Of a stretch of DNA of 64,000 nucleotides, positions 8,378 through 18,086 are shown one piece after another (position 1 is the first letter of the stretch; every line of letters begins with the position of its first letter). Origin of the DNA: Burkholderia savannae (GTDB lineage Bacteria; Pseudomonadota; Gammaproteobacteria; Burkholderiales; Burkholderiaceae). The position numbers and the translations under genes are program-made. Location: positions 1,798,001 through 1,862,000 of the forward strand of contig NZ_CP013418.1 of assembly GCF_001524445.2 (NCBI RefSeq), in the 5' to 3' direction. The notes beneath the pieces are model-generated. The model saw only the letters and a program-made list of their open reading frames with translations. It searched no databases and was not told where the DNA came from.

Positions 8378-10039
8378 ATGAAACTCAACAGTAAGTCCTT
8401 CGAAATCGGCGCGTGGCTCGGCGCCGGCGCGCTCGCGTTCGCGAGCGCGGCTTCGGCCGCCACCGCGCAGGATCGTGATCACGATCGCCGCCCTCTCGAC
8501 GCGAAGCACGTGCTGCTCGTCAGCGTCGACGGCCTGCACGAGCAGGACCTCGCGCGCTGCGTCGGCGCGAACACGTGCCCGAACCTCGCGCTGCTCGCGA
8601 AATCGGGCGTCACGTACACGAACGCGCACACGCCGGGCCTGTCGGATTCGTTCCCGGGCCTCGCCGCGCTCGTGACGGGCGGCTCGCCGAAGAGCGCGGG
8701 CCTCTTCTACGACGTGTCGTACGACCGCACGCTGTACGCGCCGTCGGATACGACGTGCTCGGGCAAGCAAGGCTGGAACGTCGTGTTCGACGAGACCACC
8801 GGCATCGACGCGCAGAACGGCGGCGCGCTCACGCATCTCGACGGCGGCGGCGCATTCAACCCGCAGGCGATCCCGCATGCGCGCGTGAACGGCCAGTGCG
8901 TGAGCGTCTACCCGCACAATTACGTGAAGACGAACACGCTGTTCGAAGTCGTCAAGGAGCACATCCGCGGCTCGCACACCGCTTGGGCGGACAAGCACGC
9001 GTGGGGCTACGACTGGGTGAACGGCCCGTCGGGCAAGGGCGTCGACGACCTCGCGCGCACCGAGATCAACTCGATCGATCCGGCGACGAACAGCAACTAC
9101 ACCGACATCTACACGCACACCGAGAAGTTCGACAACTATCACGTGCAGGCGATCGTCAACCAGATCGACGGCAAGAACTCCACGGGCACCGCGGCCGCGC
9201 CCGTGCCGACCGTGTTCGGCACGAACTTCCAGACGCTGTCGGTCGCGCAGAAGGCGACCGTCGCATCGGGCGGCGGCTATCTCGACGCGAGCTTCACGCC
9301 GGGGCCGGATGTCGCGAACGCGATCGCGTACGTCGACGGCTCGCTCGGCCGCATCGTCTCCGAGCTCAAGCAGCGCGGCCTGTACGATTCGACCGTCGTG
9401 ATCGTCACCGCGAAGCACGGCCAGTCGCCGGCCGATCACACGAAGCTCGTGAAGAACGGCGACACGCTGACGGCGCTCCTCGAGGCGAACAACTTCCTCG
9501 ACCCGAACGGCAACTTCGGCCAGAACAACACGGCGTCGGGCAACCTGAACGACGGCACGGGCCTCGTCGGAACGGGCTTCGTGCAGACCGACGACGTCGG
9601 CCTCGTCTGGCTGCGCGACCAGAGCCAGTTGAACGCGGTCGTCGCGAAGCTGAAGGCGAACCTCGGCTGCAACGCGCCGGGGATCTGCGCGGACGGCCCG
9701 CAAGCGTACATCCTGTCCGGCGCGAGCGTCGCCGAGCGCTTCGGCAATCCGGCGCAGGGCCGCACGCCCGACATCGTCGTGCAACCGAACCCGGGCGTGA
9801 TCTACACGTCGAGCAAGAAGAAGGATGAAGAGCACGGCGGCAACGCGCCGGACGACAGCCATCTCGGCCTCGTCGTGTCGTACGCGGGTTTCCATCAGGG
9901 CCGCACGATCGACGCGCCGGTGCTGACGACGCAAGTCGCGCCGACGATCCTGCGCTCGCTCGGCCTCGAGCCGCGCCTGCTGCACGCGGTCGCGCTCGAA
10001 GGCACGCGCGTGCTGCCGGGCCTCGGCCTCGATCGCTGA
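8378..10039 (+). CDS. Secreted alkaline phosphatase-superfamily phosphodiesterase/nucleotide pyrophosphatase
   Basis: A 553-aa exported hydrolase. It has an N-terminal signal peptide (hydrophobic ALAFASAASAATAQ) and then the type I phosphodiesterase core: KHVLLVSVDGLHEQDLARC (first metal-binding Asp), NAHTPGLSDSFPGLAALVTGG with the nucleophile Ser/Thr region, and DSTVVIVTAKHGQSP with later metal ligands. Such enzymes cleave phosphodiester or pyrophosphate bonds in the periplasm or outside the cell; the exact substrate is unknown. The start is chosen by GAGGT just upstream and by the signal peptide; the open frame extends 92 codons further upstream without protein-like content. A strong GC hairpin follows the stop codon. 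Confidence 0.88.
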   Translation: MKLNSKSFEIGAWLGAGALAFASAASAATAQDRDHDRRPLDAKHVLLVSVDGLHEQDLARCVGANTCPNLALLAKSGVTYTNAHTPGLSDSFPGLAALVTGGSPKSAGLFYDVSYDRTLYAPSDTTCSGKQGWNVVFDETTGIDAQNGGALTHLDGGGAFNPQAIPHARVNGQCVSVYPHNYVKTNTLFEVVKEHIRGSHTAWADKHAWGYDWVNGPSGKGVDDLARTEINSIDPATNSNYTDIYTHTEKFDNYHVQAIVNQIDGKNSTGTAAAPVPTVFGTNFQTLSVAQKATVASGGGYLDASFTPGPDVANAIAYVDGSLGRIVSELKQRGLYDSTVVIVTAKHGQSPADHTKLVKNGDTLTALLEANNFLDPNGNFGQNNTASGNLNDGTGLVGTGFVQTDDVGLVWLRDQSQLNAVVAKLKANLGCNAPGICADGPQAYILSGASVAERFGNPAQGRTPDIVVQPNPGVIYTSSKKKDEEHGGNAPDDSHLGLVVSYAGFHQGRTIDAPVLTTQVAPTILRSLGLEPRLLHAVALEGTRVLPGLGLDR

Positions 10040-10056
10040 CAGCGCGGAAGCGGCGC

Positions 10057-10094
10057 GGGCGCGCCGGCCGCCGCCGCAGGCGGCCGGCGCGCCC
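10057..10094 (+). terminator. Strong GC hairpin after phosphodiesterase gene
   Basis: A perfect 16-bp inverted repeat (10057-10072 with 10079-10094, loop GCCGCA) starting 17 bases after the stop codon. It lacks a T-run directly after it; a run of eight T at 10232-10239 preceded by a short GCCC-GCC-GGGC hairpin lies 140 bp further on and may be the true end. Confidence 0.55.
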
Positions 10095-10218
10095 GCCCGA
10101 TCCGAAAACCACCCGGTTCCGTTTAATCCGAACACCGCGCTGCGCACATCAGCGCGTCCGCCGCCCGCCCACTGCGGCGGCTTGCCGCCCGACGCCCGCC
10201 GCGACGCCCGCACGTCCG

Positions 10219-10239
10219 GCCCGCCGGGCGATTTTTTTT
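10219..10239 (+). terminator. Possible intrinsic terminator (short stem and T8)
   Basis: A 4-bp GCCC/GGGC stem with a GCC loop followed by GA and eight T. The stem is short, so this is tentative. It would end transcripts from the phosphodiesterase gene before the next gene. Confidence 0.4.
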
Positions 10240-10300
10240 CGAGGTTGGCTGCGGACTATTGTCATGCGATAAGAAGATCGTCCTTATCCGGAGCATCACG

Positions 10301-10522
10301 ATGGCCACGCTGGAAGCCTTCCGATGCGTGCTCGACGACGCGCGCACGCCCGAGATCATTCGTCATCACATCATCGACGCGCTGCAGTACACGCTGCGCA
10401 ACTACGGTCAGGTGTTCACCGCGAAGGAAGTCGAGTGGCTGACCGAATGGGACGATCCGCGCATTCCGCTCGCCGCGCGCAAGGAGCGCGACAAGCGAGA
10501 TCCGGTCGCGGCGACGCGCTGA
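10301..10522 (+). CDS. Conserved hypothetical 73-aa protein
   Basis: A small soluble protein starting MATLEAFRCVLDDARTPEI, with a helix-rich body (IRHHIIDALQYTLRNYGQ, then FTAKEVEWLTEWDDP) and a charged C-terminus. I do not recognise a family and assign no function. CGGAG nine bases before the ATG and the protein-like amino-acid balance support it as a real gene; an alternative upstream ATG at 10259 would add 14 residues with no Shine-Dalgarno site. It is convergent with the DUF748 gene, separated by that gene's terminator. Confidence 0.7.
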   Translation: MATLEAFRCVLDDARTPEIIRHHIIDALQYTLRNYGQVFTAKEVEWLTEWDDPRIPLAARKERDKRDPVAATR

Positions 10523-10571
10523 CGCGGCGCGCCCGCCGCGCGCGAGGGCCGCGCGCGAGCACGGCGACAAC

Positions 10572-10606
10572 AAAAAAAGGCGGCGCGCACCGAGCCGCAC
10601 CGCCTT
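10572..10606 (-). terminator. Rho-independent terminator of DUF748 gene
   Basis: Read on the minus strand: a stem AAGGCGG...CCGCCTT (7 bp, arms at 10577-10583 and 10600-10606), extendable by GC pairs, followed by seven T (the A-run at 10572-10578, the last two bases of which also pair in the stem). It sits about 50 bases after the DUF748 stop codon. Confidence 0.75.
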
Positions 10607-10653
10607 CGTCGAATCGACGCCGCCCGCGCGCATCGCGCCGGCGTCGCGCGCCG

Positions 10654-13600
10654 TCACTTCAGGCCGAAATCGACGCGCGTCGTCGCCCCCTTGTCCTCGA
10701 TGCCCCTCGCGTCGAGCTTCGGTGCGACGATGAACATCCGGCTCGAATCGACCTTGCCCTCCAGATACTGGCGAACCGCCTCCGCGCGGTCCTGCGCGAG
10801 CGTGCGCAGGCTCGAATCGTCGACGCTCGCGTGATCCGCGAGCGCCTTTTTCATGTCGTCGTCGGGCAGCGTCTTCGTCAAGCCGATCATGTTGCGCGGC
10901 TTCTTGAAGTCGGCGGCCTTGTAGGCCTTCGTCAGGTACTTCGTGTATTCCGCGGGATCGACCTTCACCGCCCTCGGATCGACGCTCTCGCCCTGGCCGA
11001 CCACGTCCCTCAGCTTCTGCTGCCTGACGAGCCGCTCGACGTACGCGGCGCGCAGGCCGGGCAGATCCTTGTCCGGATCGACGCGGCCGATCAGGTCGAG
11101 GCGGATCGAGGGCTTCTCGGCGAGCATCTTCGAGATCGTGTCGAGCTTCTTCTGCGACGCGTCGGACAGCGTCGCCAGGCCCGGCTCGAACTCGACGTAG
11201 CCGAGCTCCTCGCCGTCGCCGCCGAACGCGTGCGCGAGCAGCGTGAACGGCGACGTGACGGCCTTCGCGATCAGGTTCAGCACCGCGCGCCAGATCAGGC
11301 TGCCGACGCTGAACTCCGGGTTCGACAACGATCCGGACACCGGAACGTTCACGTCGATCTCGCCGCGCGAGTTCTTCAGGAGCGCGATCGCGAGCCGCAC
11401 GGGCAGCTTCGTCGCCGTGTCGTTCTCGACGTGCTCGCCGAACGTCAGCTGATCGATGAAGATGTGGTTGTTCGCGCTCAGCTGATCGTTGTCGAGCTTG
11501 TAGTGCAGATCGACGTTCAGCTTGCCCTTCGTGATCGGATAGCCCGCGTACTTCGCCGAGTACGGCGTGAGGTTGGTCAGCTCGATGTCGTGCGCGGTCG
11601 CGGTCAGGTCGAGCGCCGGCTTCTCGATCAGCGGATTCACCGTCCCCTTGATCGTGATCGGGCCGTTCGCCGCCAGATTCGCGGCGATGTCGACGGGCGC
11701 GGGCGTCGTCGAATCGGTGCCGAACGCGCCGACCGTGCCCTTGATCGCGACGAGGTTCGCCGTGTAGTTCGGCTTGATGAAGTTATCGGTGTACGTGACG
11801 CGGCCGCTTTGCAACAGCAGTTGGCCGAAATGCAGCCGCACCGGATGCTGCGGCGGCGCGGCCGCGCGCACGAGGGCAGTGCCCGACGCGGGCGCTGCCG
11901 CGGCGGCCGACGCGCCCGCGGCCGGTGCGGCCGGCGCCGATGCGGCCGCCGACGCGAGCATCGGCGCCGACGCCGGCTCGAGCGCCGACGCCGCGACGGC
12001 CGCCTTCGCTTCCGGCGCCGCCTGCGGCGTGAGCGGCACCGGCTCCTTGCCGCTCGCGTCGCGCGTGAGCGACTGCGCGGGCCCGCTTTCCTTCGCGACG
12101 ACCTCGCGCAGGTTCAGCTTGCCTTGCGCGTCGAGCAGCACGCGGCCGTAAAAGTTCGAGAACGTCACGCGCGACGCCTCGACGTCGGTGCCGCGCACGT
12201 CGTCGTAGTTCGCCTTCAGGTTCGCGAGCGCGAGCGAGCGCCAGCCGGCGAACGGATCGGACGTCACCTTGTCGAGCATCCGCACGTCGACGAGCGCCGC
12301 GTCGCCGCGATACGACGCCTTCATCGACTGCTTCGCCTGCTCGACGCTCAAATCGCCCTTCGCGTTCAGGAGCGCGCTCGCGACCGTCGCGTTCAGCATG
12401 CTGCCGAAGTACGGCTCGAACGCGGCCGCGTCGAGCCGGTTGCCGTTCAGCTTCAGGCCGACCTTCAGCGGCGAGCCCGTCACGTTGCCCGACACGTCGA
12501 GCGAGCCCTTGCGGTTCAGCGTCGTCGTCAGCCTGACGGGCAGCGGCTTCGACAAGTCCTCGCTGATCTGCTTGACGTTCAGCGCGAGCGGCGCGAACGC
12601 GAGCTTCACGGGGCGCGGCGTCGAGCGGTCGGTGAAGTTCGCCTTCGCGTCCTTCACGTTCAGCTCGTCGATCCGGTAGCGCCACGCGGGCGCGGCGGGC
12701 TGCGCGCCGCGCGCGGCGGCACGCGCGCCCGCCGCCTTGCCGCTTTCGCCCGCGAGCGACGCGAGATCGATCTGGCCGTTCTGCAGGCGCGCGACGTCGA
12801 GCGCGAGGCCCGTCGCGTCGACGCTCGCGATCTCGGCGGTGCGCGCGGCCAGGTCGATCTTCGTCACCTTCACGCTGGCTTCGGGCAACGCGACGGCCGG
12901 CGTCTTCGCGTTCGGCAGCGCGATCTTCAGCGACTTCAGGCCGAGCTCGCTGTCGCTCACCTGCGCGTCGAGCGGCGTCTTCGACCAGTCCGCCTTCGCG
13001 TTGATCGACGTGCTGAGCGCGCCGTCGAGCACGCGTGCGGACGTCGCGCCGGCGAGGTACGGCTGCACCACCGGCAGCGCGAGCGCGTCGACGACGAGCT
13101 TCGTGCCGGCCTGCCGCGCGGCGAGGCTGAACGCGCCTTCGGCCTTCAGCGAGCCGCCGCTCGCGACGTCGGTCGCAAGCGTGTAGCGCGCGGGCGTCTT
13201 GCCCGCCAGCGTGAAATCGGCGAGCGTCGTCGCGACGTGCGTGAGCGAGATCGCGGCAGGCGTCGCGAGCGACGCGTCGTTCAGGTTCAACTGGCCGTCG
13301 TTGATCGCGAAGCGCTTGATCGTCAGGTCGAGCGGCTGCGCCTTTTCCTTGTCGGCGCTCGCCGCGCTCGACGCGGCCGGACCCGGCGCGGCCGGACCCG
13401 GCGCGGCGGCCGATGCAGCCGCGCCGGATGCGGACGACGCCGAAGCGGCCGGGTCGGACGAAGCTGAAGCCCCCGCTGAAACTGAAGCCACTGCCGATGC
13501 CGATGCCGATGCCGCCGCGGATTTTGCCGCAGCCGCCGACGACGAGGCCGCGGCGGCGCTCGCCGCGGCCGGCGCGCCCGCCGGGCCGCCCGCCAGCTTC

Positions 13601-14646
13601 ATCACGTTCAGCGCGCCCGCCTTGTCGCGCGCGAGTGACACCACCGGCTGATCGATCCGGATGTCGTCGAAATGCAGCACGTTGCGCAGCGGCTCGAGCT
13701 GCGCGGCCGCCACGTGCACCGCATGCGCGGCGAAGAGCGGCTCGTTCGCGGGGCTCGTCACCTGCGCGTCGTTCAGATCGACCGTGCCCGACACGCGCAG
13801 CGACGGCGTCTCGCCCGCCATCGAAAAATTGACGTCGAGGTCGCTCGACAGCTTGCCCGAGCGCACGTCGACGGGCAGCTTCGTCGGCGCATAGGACAGC
13901 AGCCGCGGCACGTCGAGGCTGTCGAACTTCAGGTTGATCGACGATTCGCGCGACTGCGCGAACGGCTTCGTCTTGCCGTCGAGCGCGATCGGGCTGCCGT
14001 CGAGGCGCGCGCGCAGCTTCGGCTCGACGAAGATGCCGGTCTTCGACGGCAGCGTCGCGATGAACGGCACGCCGAGCGACCATTGGTCGACGACGTGCTT
14101 CGCGTTCAGCACCCGGTCGTCGAAATCGATGCGGCCGTCGTTGACCTGGATGTTCGACACCGAGAAGCGCGCCGGCTTCGTCGACGGCTGCGGCGAAGGC
14201 TTCGAGAACTTGTCGACCAGATCGGTGAAGTTGAAGCGCTGCGCGTCGTAGCGAACGATCCGCAGGCGCGGCTGATCGAGCCGCACTTCGTCGACGATCG
14301 GCGCGAGGCGCGCGAGCGAGGACCACGACGCGCGCACGACGAGCTTGCCGATGTCGACGAAATCGCCCTGCCCGCCGCGCTCGCCGACATGGACGCCGTC
14401 GGCCTCGAGCCGCAGCGTGTAAGGATTGAATGCAATGCGCGCGATCGTCGCGGGACGGTCGAGCTGCTGGCTCAGTTGCTGCTCGGCGACGTGCCGGATC
14501 AGCGGCGGCGCCGCGAAGAAGCCCAGCAGCCCGAACACGGCGAGAAAAATCAGCACGCCGATGCCGGCGCGCTTCGCGCGACGCGACCGGGCGGCCGCGC
14601 CGAGCTTCTGCAAGGTCGATTGGACGGTTTCTTTGTTGAATGCCAT
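10654..14646 (-). CDS. DUF748/AsmA-like inner-membrane-anchored protein, 1330 aa
   Basis: A very long envelope protein with a single N-terminal anchor (IGVLIFLAVFGLLGFFAAP, about residues 29-47) followed by repeated AsmA/DUF748 beta-rich segments. Examples are VRLDQPRLRIVRYDAQRFN, PARFSVSNIQVNDGRIDFDD, GTVDLNDAQVTSPANEP and LHFGQLLLQSGRVTYTDN. The C-terminal part (VEFEPGLATLSDASQKKLD, then IRLDLIGRVDP) resembles an OmpA-like/DUF748 end. AsmA-like proteins are proposed to bridge the periplasm and move phospholipid; that role is inferred. A long Ala/Ser/Pro-rich insert (about residues 355-440) and a second Ala/Pro-rich stretch (about 860-930) are likely disordered linkers. It ends at a good terminator; the DUF1254 gene lies 155 bp upstream on the same strand. 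Confidence 0.88.
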   Translation of the reverse strand: MAFNKETVQSTLQKLGAAARSRRAKRAGIGVLIFLAVFGLLGFFAAPPLIRHVAEQQLSQQLDRPATIARIAFNPYTLRLEADGVHVGERGGQGDFVDIGKLVVRASWSSLARLAPIVDEVRLDQPRLRIVRYDAQRFNFTDLVDKFSKPSPQPSTKPARFSVSNIQVNDGRIDFDDRVLNAKHVVDQWSLGVPFIATLPSKTGIFVEPKLRARLDGSPIALDGKTKPFAQSRESSINLKFDSLDVPRLLSYAPTKLPVDVRSGKLSSDLDVNFSMAGETPSLRVSGTVDLNDAQVTSPANEPLFAAHAVHVAAAQLEPLRNVLHFDDIRIDQPVVSLARDKAGALNVMKLAGGPAGAPAAASAAAASSSAAAAKSAAASASASAVASVSAGASASSDPAASASSASGAAASAAAPGPAAPGPAASSAASADKEKAQPLDLTIKRFAINDGQLNLNDASLATPAAISLTHVATTLADFTLAGKTPARYTLATDVASGGSLKAEGAFSLAARQAGTKLVVDALALPVVQPYLAGATSARVLDGALSTSINAKADWSKTPLDAQVSDSELGLKSLKIALPNAKTPAVALPEASVKVTKIDLAARTAEIASVDATGLALDVARLQNGQIDLASLAGESGKAAGARAAARGAQPAAPAWRYRIDELNVKDAKANFTDRSTPRPVKLAFAPLALNVKQISEDLSKPLPVRLTTTLNRKGSLDVSGNVTGSPLKVGLKLNGNRLDAAAFEPYFGSMLNATVASALLNAKGDLSVEQAKQSMKASYRGDAALVDVRMLDKVTSDPFAGWRSLALANLKANYDDVRGTDVEASRVTFSNFYGRVLLDAQGKLNLREVVAKESGPAQSLTRDASGKEPVPLTPQAAPEAKAAVAASALEPASAPMLASAAASAPAAPAAGASAAAAAPASGTALVRAAAPPQHPVRLHFGQLLLQSGRVTYTDNFIKPNYTANLVAIKGTVGAFGTDSTTPAPVDIAANLAANGPITIKGTVNPLIEKPALDLTATAHDIELTNLTPYSAKYAGYPITKGKLNVDLHYKLDNDQLSANNHIFIDQLTFGEHVENDTATKLPVRLAIALLKNSRGEIDVNVPVSGSLSNPEFSVGSLIWRAVLNLIAKAVTSPFTLLAHAFGGDGEELGYVEFEPGLATLSDASQKKLDTISKMLAEKPSIRLDLIGRVDPDKDLPGLRAAYVERLVRQQKLRDVVGQGESVDPRAVKVDPAEYTKYLTKAYKAADFKKPRNMIGLTKTLPDDDMKKALADHASVDDSSLRTLAQDRAEAVRQYLEGKVDSSRMFIVAPKLDARGIEDKGATTRVDFGLK

Positions 14647-14800
14647 TACTGAATCGCCGTGGGAACGGCAGCGAGGAAATCGGGACGGGAGCGTCCGGCT
14701 TTCGCCAGTATAGGCGCTGCGCCTTTCGCGACGCAGCGTGGGAGACGGGCGTCGGCGCGCGCAGCGCCCGGCCTTATGACCGGACGGCGAGCGCGAACGT

Positions 14801-16237
14801 TCACTTGCGAACGACGGCGGGCGGCTGCCAGGTGCCGTCGGCGGCTTGCCGCTTCGGCGCGTAGAGCCGCAGCGCGAGCGCGAAATCGGCGCGCGGCGCG
14901 GGCAGCCAGTTCGACGCGTAGCCCTTGCCGGGCGGCGTCGCGGACACGACGATCTCGAGCGAGCCGTCGCGGTTGCGGCGCAGCCGGTCGCGCTCGCCGA
15001 TCGAGCGGCGCGCGCGGCCGAGATCGGGCAGCGCGCCGTCCGGCGTGTACGGCGCGAGCGACCAGAATGCGCGCGCGGGCGGCAACGCGTTCGGCGCGAA
15101 GCGGATCACATAGCGATTCGCGCCGTTGAGCGGCCGGCCCGCGCTGTCGGTCTTCACGACGGCGACGGTTTCGTCGTCGCGCGTCGCCGCGCCGAATTGG
15201 GTCGACGCCGCGTACGCGCGCAGCGCGTAGTCCTGGCCGTAGCGGCCGGCGCTGTCGCCGAGCCAGTTCCAGCCGTTCGCGGCCAGCACGTTCGGCGGCA
15301 GCGCGGCGAGCCGCTCGCGCGCCTCGGCCGCGCCGTTCTCCGCGCCGATCAGCTTGTCGCCCTTCCATTGCACGGGCGCGCCCGCCGTCACGCCGATGTC
15401 GGCGAGGATTTCCTGCGCGTGCGCGTCGGCGGCGGGCGGCGGGTTGTCCTGCAACGCGCGCGCGACGCGCGAGAAGAACGCGGGCGGATCGAGCGCCGCG
15501 ACCCGCGCAACGGGCGAAGCGGCCTCCGACGCCGGATCGGCGGACGCCGCGCCCGCGTGCACCGCGCGCGACGCGCCGCGCGCATCGCCCGTGTAGACGG
15601 ACAGCGGCACGACGCGGATCGCGCGCTGCAGCTTCTTGACGGCGGTGAGATCGCGCCCGCCGCTCGTCTGAATCCGCACGTCGAGCCAGGCGTTGCGCGC
15701 GGGCACGTCGACGCGCGTGACGCCTTCGGGCAGCGCGCCTTCCCAGCCGGCGCCGACGAACGCGACCGCGCGCGCGCGGCTCACGCCCGAGCGCGGATTC
15801 GCCGACGGGCCGGTCGACCACAGCACGTTGGTCCACATGTCGAGCGCGCGGGCGTCGAAATAGCGGCCGCGCGTGTCGGGCAGCACGACGACGACCGGTT
15901 CGTCGGCGACGTCGAGCCAGGCGGACGAATCGAGCAGGTCGACGCTCGCGAGCGGCGGATTCGCCGAGCCCGGCGCGGGCTGCGCCTGCGCGTGGCGCAG
16001 CGTGTTGACGGGCGTGCCGCCCGGCGCGCCGTCGGCCGTCGCGGCCTCCTTCGCGGCGTCCATCAGCACGAGCGGGTAAGCGTAGATATAGGAATCCGCG
16101 ACCTCGCTGCGCATCCAGCCCGTCTTGCGCTGGATCGCCTCGGGCGTCGACGTGCAGGCGGCGAGCAGCGCCAGCGCGGCAAGCGACGCGCAAGCGCGCC
16201 GCAGAGAAACAGCGGATTCTCGTCGGTTTGTTGTCAT
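14801..16237 (-). CDS. DUF1254/DUF1214 domain lipoprotein
   Basis: A 478-aa exported protein with a hydrophobic leader ending in a lipobox, ALLAAC (Cys28), so it is probably a lipoprotein. The body has the DUF1254 start (VADSYIYAYPLVLMDAAKE), a strand set VVVVLPDTRGRYFDARALDMW, and the C-terminal DUF1214 region (FAPNALPPARAFWSLAPYTP, then DGSLEIVVSATPPG). This two-domain family is widespread, of unknown biochemical role, and usually periplasmic. The ATG is selected because the lipoprotein leader begins there; the frame remains open upstream without signal-like sequence. Upstream AT-rich DNA at about 16350-16380 may hold the promoter. Confidence 0.85.
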   Translation of the reverse strand: MTTNRRESAVSLRRACASLAALALLAACTSTPEAIQRKTGWMRSEVADSYIYAYPLVLMDAAKEAATADGAPGGTPVNTLRHAQAQPAPGSANPPLASVDLLDSSAWLDVADEPVVVVLPDTRGRYFDARALDMWTNVLWSTGPSANPRSGVSRARAVAFVGAGWEGALPEGVTRVDVPARNAWLDVRIQTSGGRDLTAVKKLQRAIRVVPLSVYTGDARGASRAVHAGAASADPASEAASPVARVAALDPPAFFSRVARALQDNPPPAADAHAQEILADIGVTAGAPVQWKGDKLIGAENGAAEARERLAALPPNVLAANGWNWLGDSAGRYGQDYALRAYAASTQFGAATRDDETVAVVKTDSAGRPLNGANRYVIRFAPNALPPARAFWSLAPYTPDGALPDLGRARRSIGERDRLRRNRDGSLEIVVSATPPGKGYASNWLPAPRADFALALRLYAPKRQAADGTWQPPAVVRK

Positions 16238-16668
16238 TCGGTGGCACGGCGAACGCGCGGCAGGGCCGCGCGTGTTGATCGGCGGCCGGCGCGTAGGGCG
16301 CGGTGGTTTCCTCGTAGCGTGCGTGCCGGCCGGCTGTTGCTTGATCAGCTCTTTATTTTTTGATCGGCAGTATCGTACTCTCGTCGCACCGGCAAAAACA
16401 ATGCCTGATCGCACAATAGGGCGATTCGGCGCGGCGCGAGACGGGGCGCGGCGCGATGGCGGCACGGTTGCGGCGGCGCGTGGTCACTATTTGGGATTGC
16501 GGCAGCGGAAAGCGGATGGGCGGCGGCGCGTTGCGGCCGACGATCAACGATAGGCGGCGGCGCATCGCGGTTCGGGTGGAATCGGCCGCCCATGCGCCGC
16601 AAGTCGAATGCCCGAATGACGTGAGCCTCGCATGCGCGCCGGTCCGTGCGCGCCGGCCGCGCACGCGG
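16238..16668. other. Intergenic, probable promoter of DUF1254 gene
   Basis: Between two minus-strand genes. The only notable composition is an AT-rich patch (CTCTTTATTTTTTGATCGG near 16349-16367), flanked by TGATCAG and TTGATCGG, which could form a weak hairpin or a minus-strand promoter. No gene is seen. Confidence 0.4.
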
Positions 16669-17499
16669 CTAGCCGCGCCGCTCGGCGAGCCGGCCTCGCT
16701 CGAGCATGAAGCGCCGCACGACCTTGACCGTCGGCGCCTGCGCGAACGGCGCGCCCTCCGGGCGGTCCAGATATTCGACGACGACGAGCGCGCCGCCCGT
16801 CGCCGCGCGCTCGATCGACACCGACACCGGCGTCAGCCGATCGCCGAGCAGCACGGCCGGCGCGCCGCCGCCGTCCGGCTGCGCGGTCGCGACATACAGG
16901 AATCGGCCGCTGCCGCCCGGATCGTCGCTCAACAGGACGGCCGTCACCGCGCGGCCGGCGATCGTCGCCGGTGCGCTCTGCGCGACGAGTGCCGTTACAC
17001 GTTTCGTCGCCGAGCCCGGCGCGGCCGCCTGCACCGATTCGCCGCGCGTCAGCTTGACGGATTCGCCGTCGATCACGTAAGTCGCGTCGGCGGCGCCGGG
17101 CGGCGACGCGTTCGCGCCCGTCATTCGCAGCACGAGCCGCTCGCCGGCGACATCGCGCAACGCGGCGATGCGCGCCGTGTACGCACTCGTCAGGCAATCG
17201 GTCCGCGCGCCGCATGCGTCGCGCACGCGCCGCCGCCAATGCTCCTGCTCGTCGCGCAGCGCGTCGCGGAACTCGCGGTACGCCATTCCCTCGTCGGCCG
17301 GACGTGCGTTGCGCAGGATCTCGTAGTACGCGTCCATGCGGACGTCCAGCTCGCCGAGCGCGGGCGTCTTGCAGATCGCGCGTTCGGCGGCGCGCGCGGC
17401 GCGCGCGCAGTCGAAGCTCGCGGCGCGCGCGAACGGCGCGCCGAACGTCAGCGCGACGCCGAGCGCCGCGGCCATCAGTCGTGTCGTATTCGTCGACAT
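16669..17499 (-). CDS. LprI-like (DUF1311) periplasmic protein
   Basis: A 276-aa exported protein. A signal peptide (MAAALGVALTFGAPFARA, cleavage near residue 26) is followed by the lysozyme-inhibitor-LprI-like N-terminal domain: SFDCARAARAAERAIC with paired cysteines, LGELDVRMDAYYEIL, and LRDEQEHWRRRVRDACG ahead of CLTSAYTARIAAL. The C-terminal half (about residues 140-276) is beta-rich and not recognised. Some LprI proteins inhibit lysozyme; this is not shown here. An AAGGAGG six bases before the ATG makes the start secure. Immediately upstream lie tandem repeats that may affect its promoter. Confidence 0.85.
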   Translation of the reverse strand: MSTNTTRLMAAALGVALTFGAPFARAASFDCARAARAAERAICKTPALGELDVRMDAYYEILRNARPADEGMAYREFRDALRDEQEHWRRRVRDACGARTDCLTSAYTARIAALRDVAGERLVLRMTGANASPPGAADATYVIDGESVKLTRGESVQAAAPGSATKRVTALVAQSAPATIAGRAVTAVLLSDDPGGSGRFLYVATAQPDGGGAPAVLLGDRLTPVSVSIERAATGGALVVVEYLDRPEGAPFAQAPTVKVVRRFMLERGRLAERRG

Positions 17500-17556
17500 G
17501 GTTCCTCCTTGCGGTGCTTCGATTCGGCGATGCGGCGAACGTTCGCGAGGTGCGCT

Positions 17557-17618
17557 TCGGTGGCGGTGGCGGTGGCGGTGGCAGCGGCAGCGGCAGCGGC
17601 AGCGGCAGCGGCAGCGGC
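17557..17618. repeat. Hexamer array GGTGGC / GGCAGC
   Basis: About four GGTGGC-type units followed by about six GGCAGC-type units, head to tail, about 60 bp upstream of the LprI-like start codon. Length changes could alter promoter spacing for that gene. Confidence 0.85.
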
Positions 17619-17772
17619 TAGCAATGGTAGCGGCAGTGATGGCGGATATAGCGGTGGTGGCGACAACGGCAGCGAGCTGGTGCGTCGGGGAAATTTGGCG
17701 CGTTTGGCGGTTGGCATTCAGCACGTTGGGCGAATTAGGCACATTGGGAGCGGTGGGCACGCAAGGGGCAGT

Positions 17773-17884
17773 GGCAGTAGGCAGTCGGCAGTAGGCAGTA
17801 GGCAGTCGGCAGTAGGCAGTCGGCAGTCGGCAGTCGGCAGTCGGCAGTCGGCGGTCGGCGGTTGGCGGTTGGCGGTTGGCGGTT
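17773..17884. repeat. Degenerate heptamer array GGCAGTM / GGCGGTY x16
   Basis: Sixteen 7-bp units in a row. The first eleven are GGCAGTA or GGCAGTC in mixed order, the last five GGCGGTC or GGCGGTT, so unit variants cluster along the array as in stepwise slippage. Confidence 0.95.
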
Positions 17885-18086
17885 GCAGGCAGCAAGACCC
17901 AAGCCGAATGTCCCGACCGTCCCCGTGCCTCCGCCGATACGCGGCCAAACGCCGCGGCGTCGCTCAAGGCCACGGCGCCGCGCCCGCCGCCCGAACGTCC
18001 GCCGCAGCGCCGCGCGGCGGTCCTCGGCCGAGATCGCCCCGCTCCGCCCGCCTCCGCGCGACCGCCATCGGCCCGCCACCGCACGC

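Noticed and set aside
7729..8394. 221-codon plus-strand frame upstream of the phosphodiesterase
   Set aside because: Arg/Ala/Pro-rich, no Shine-Dalgarno site, overlaps the true start region; no recognisable domain.
10324..13467. 1047-codon plus-strand frame across the DUF748 gene
   Set aside because: Antisense to a well-supported gene; composition dominated by Arg, Val, Glu as typical of such shadows.
16349..16380. T-rich stretch thought to be a terminator for the LprI-like gene
   Set aside because: It lies beyond that gene on the wrong side for a good stem, and only a weak TGATC inverted repeat is present; more likely a promoter patch for the DUF1254 gene.
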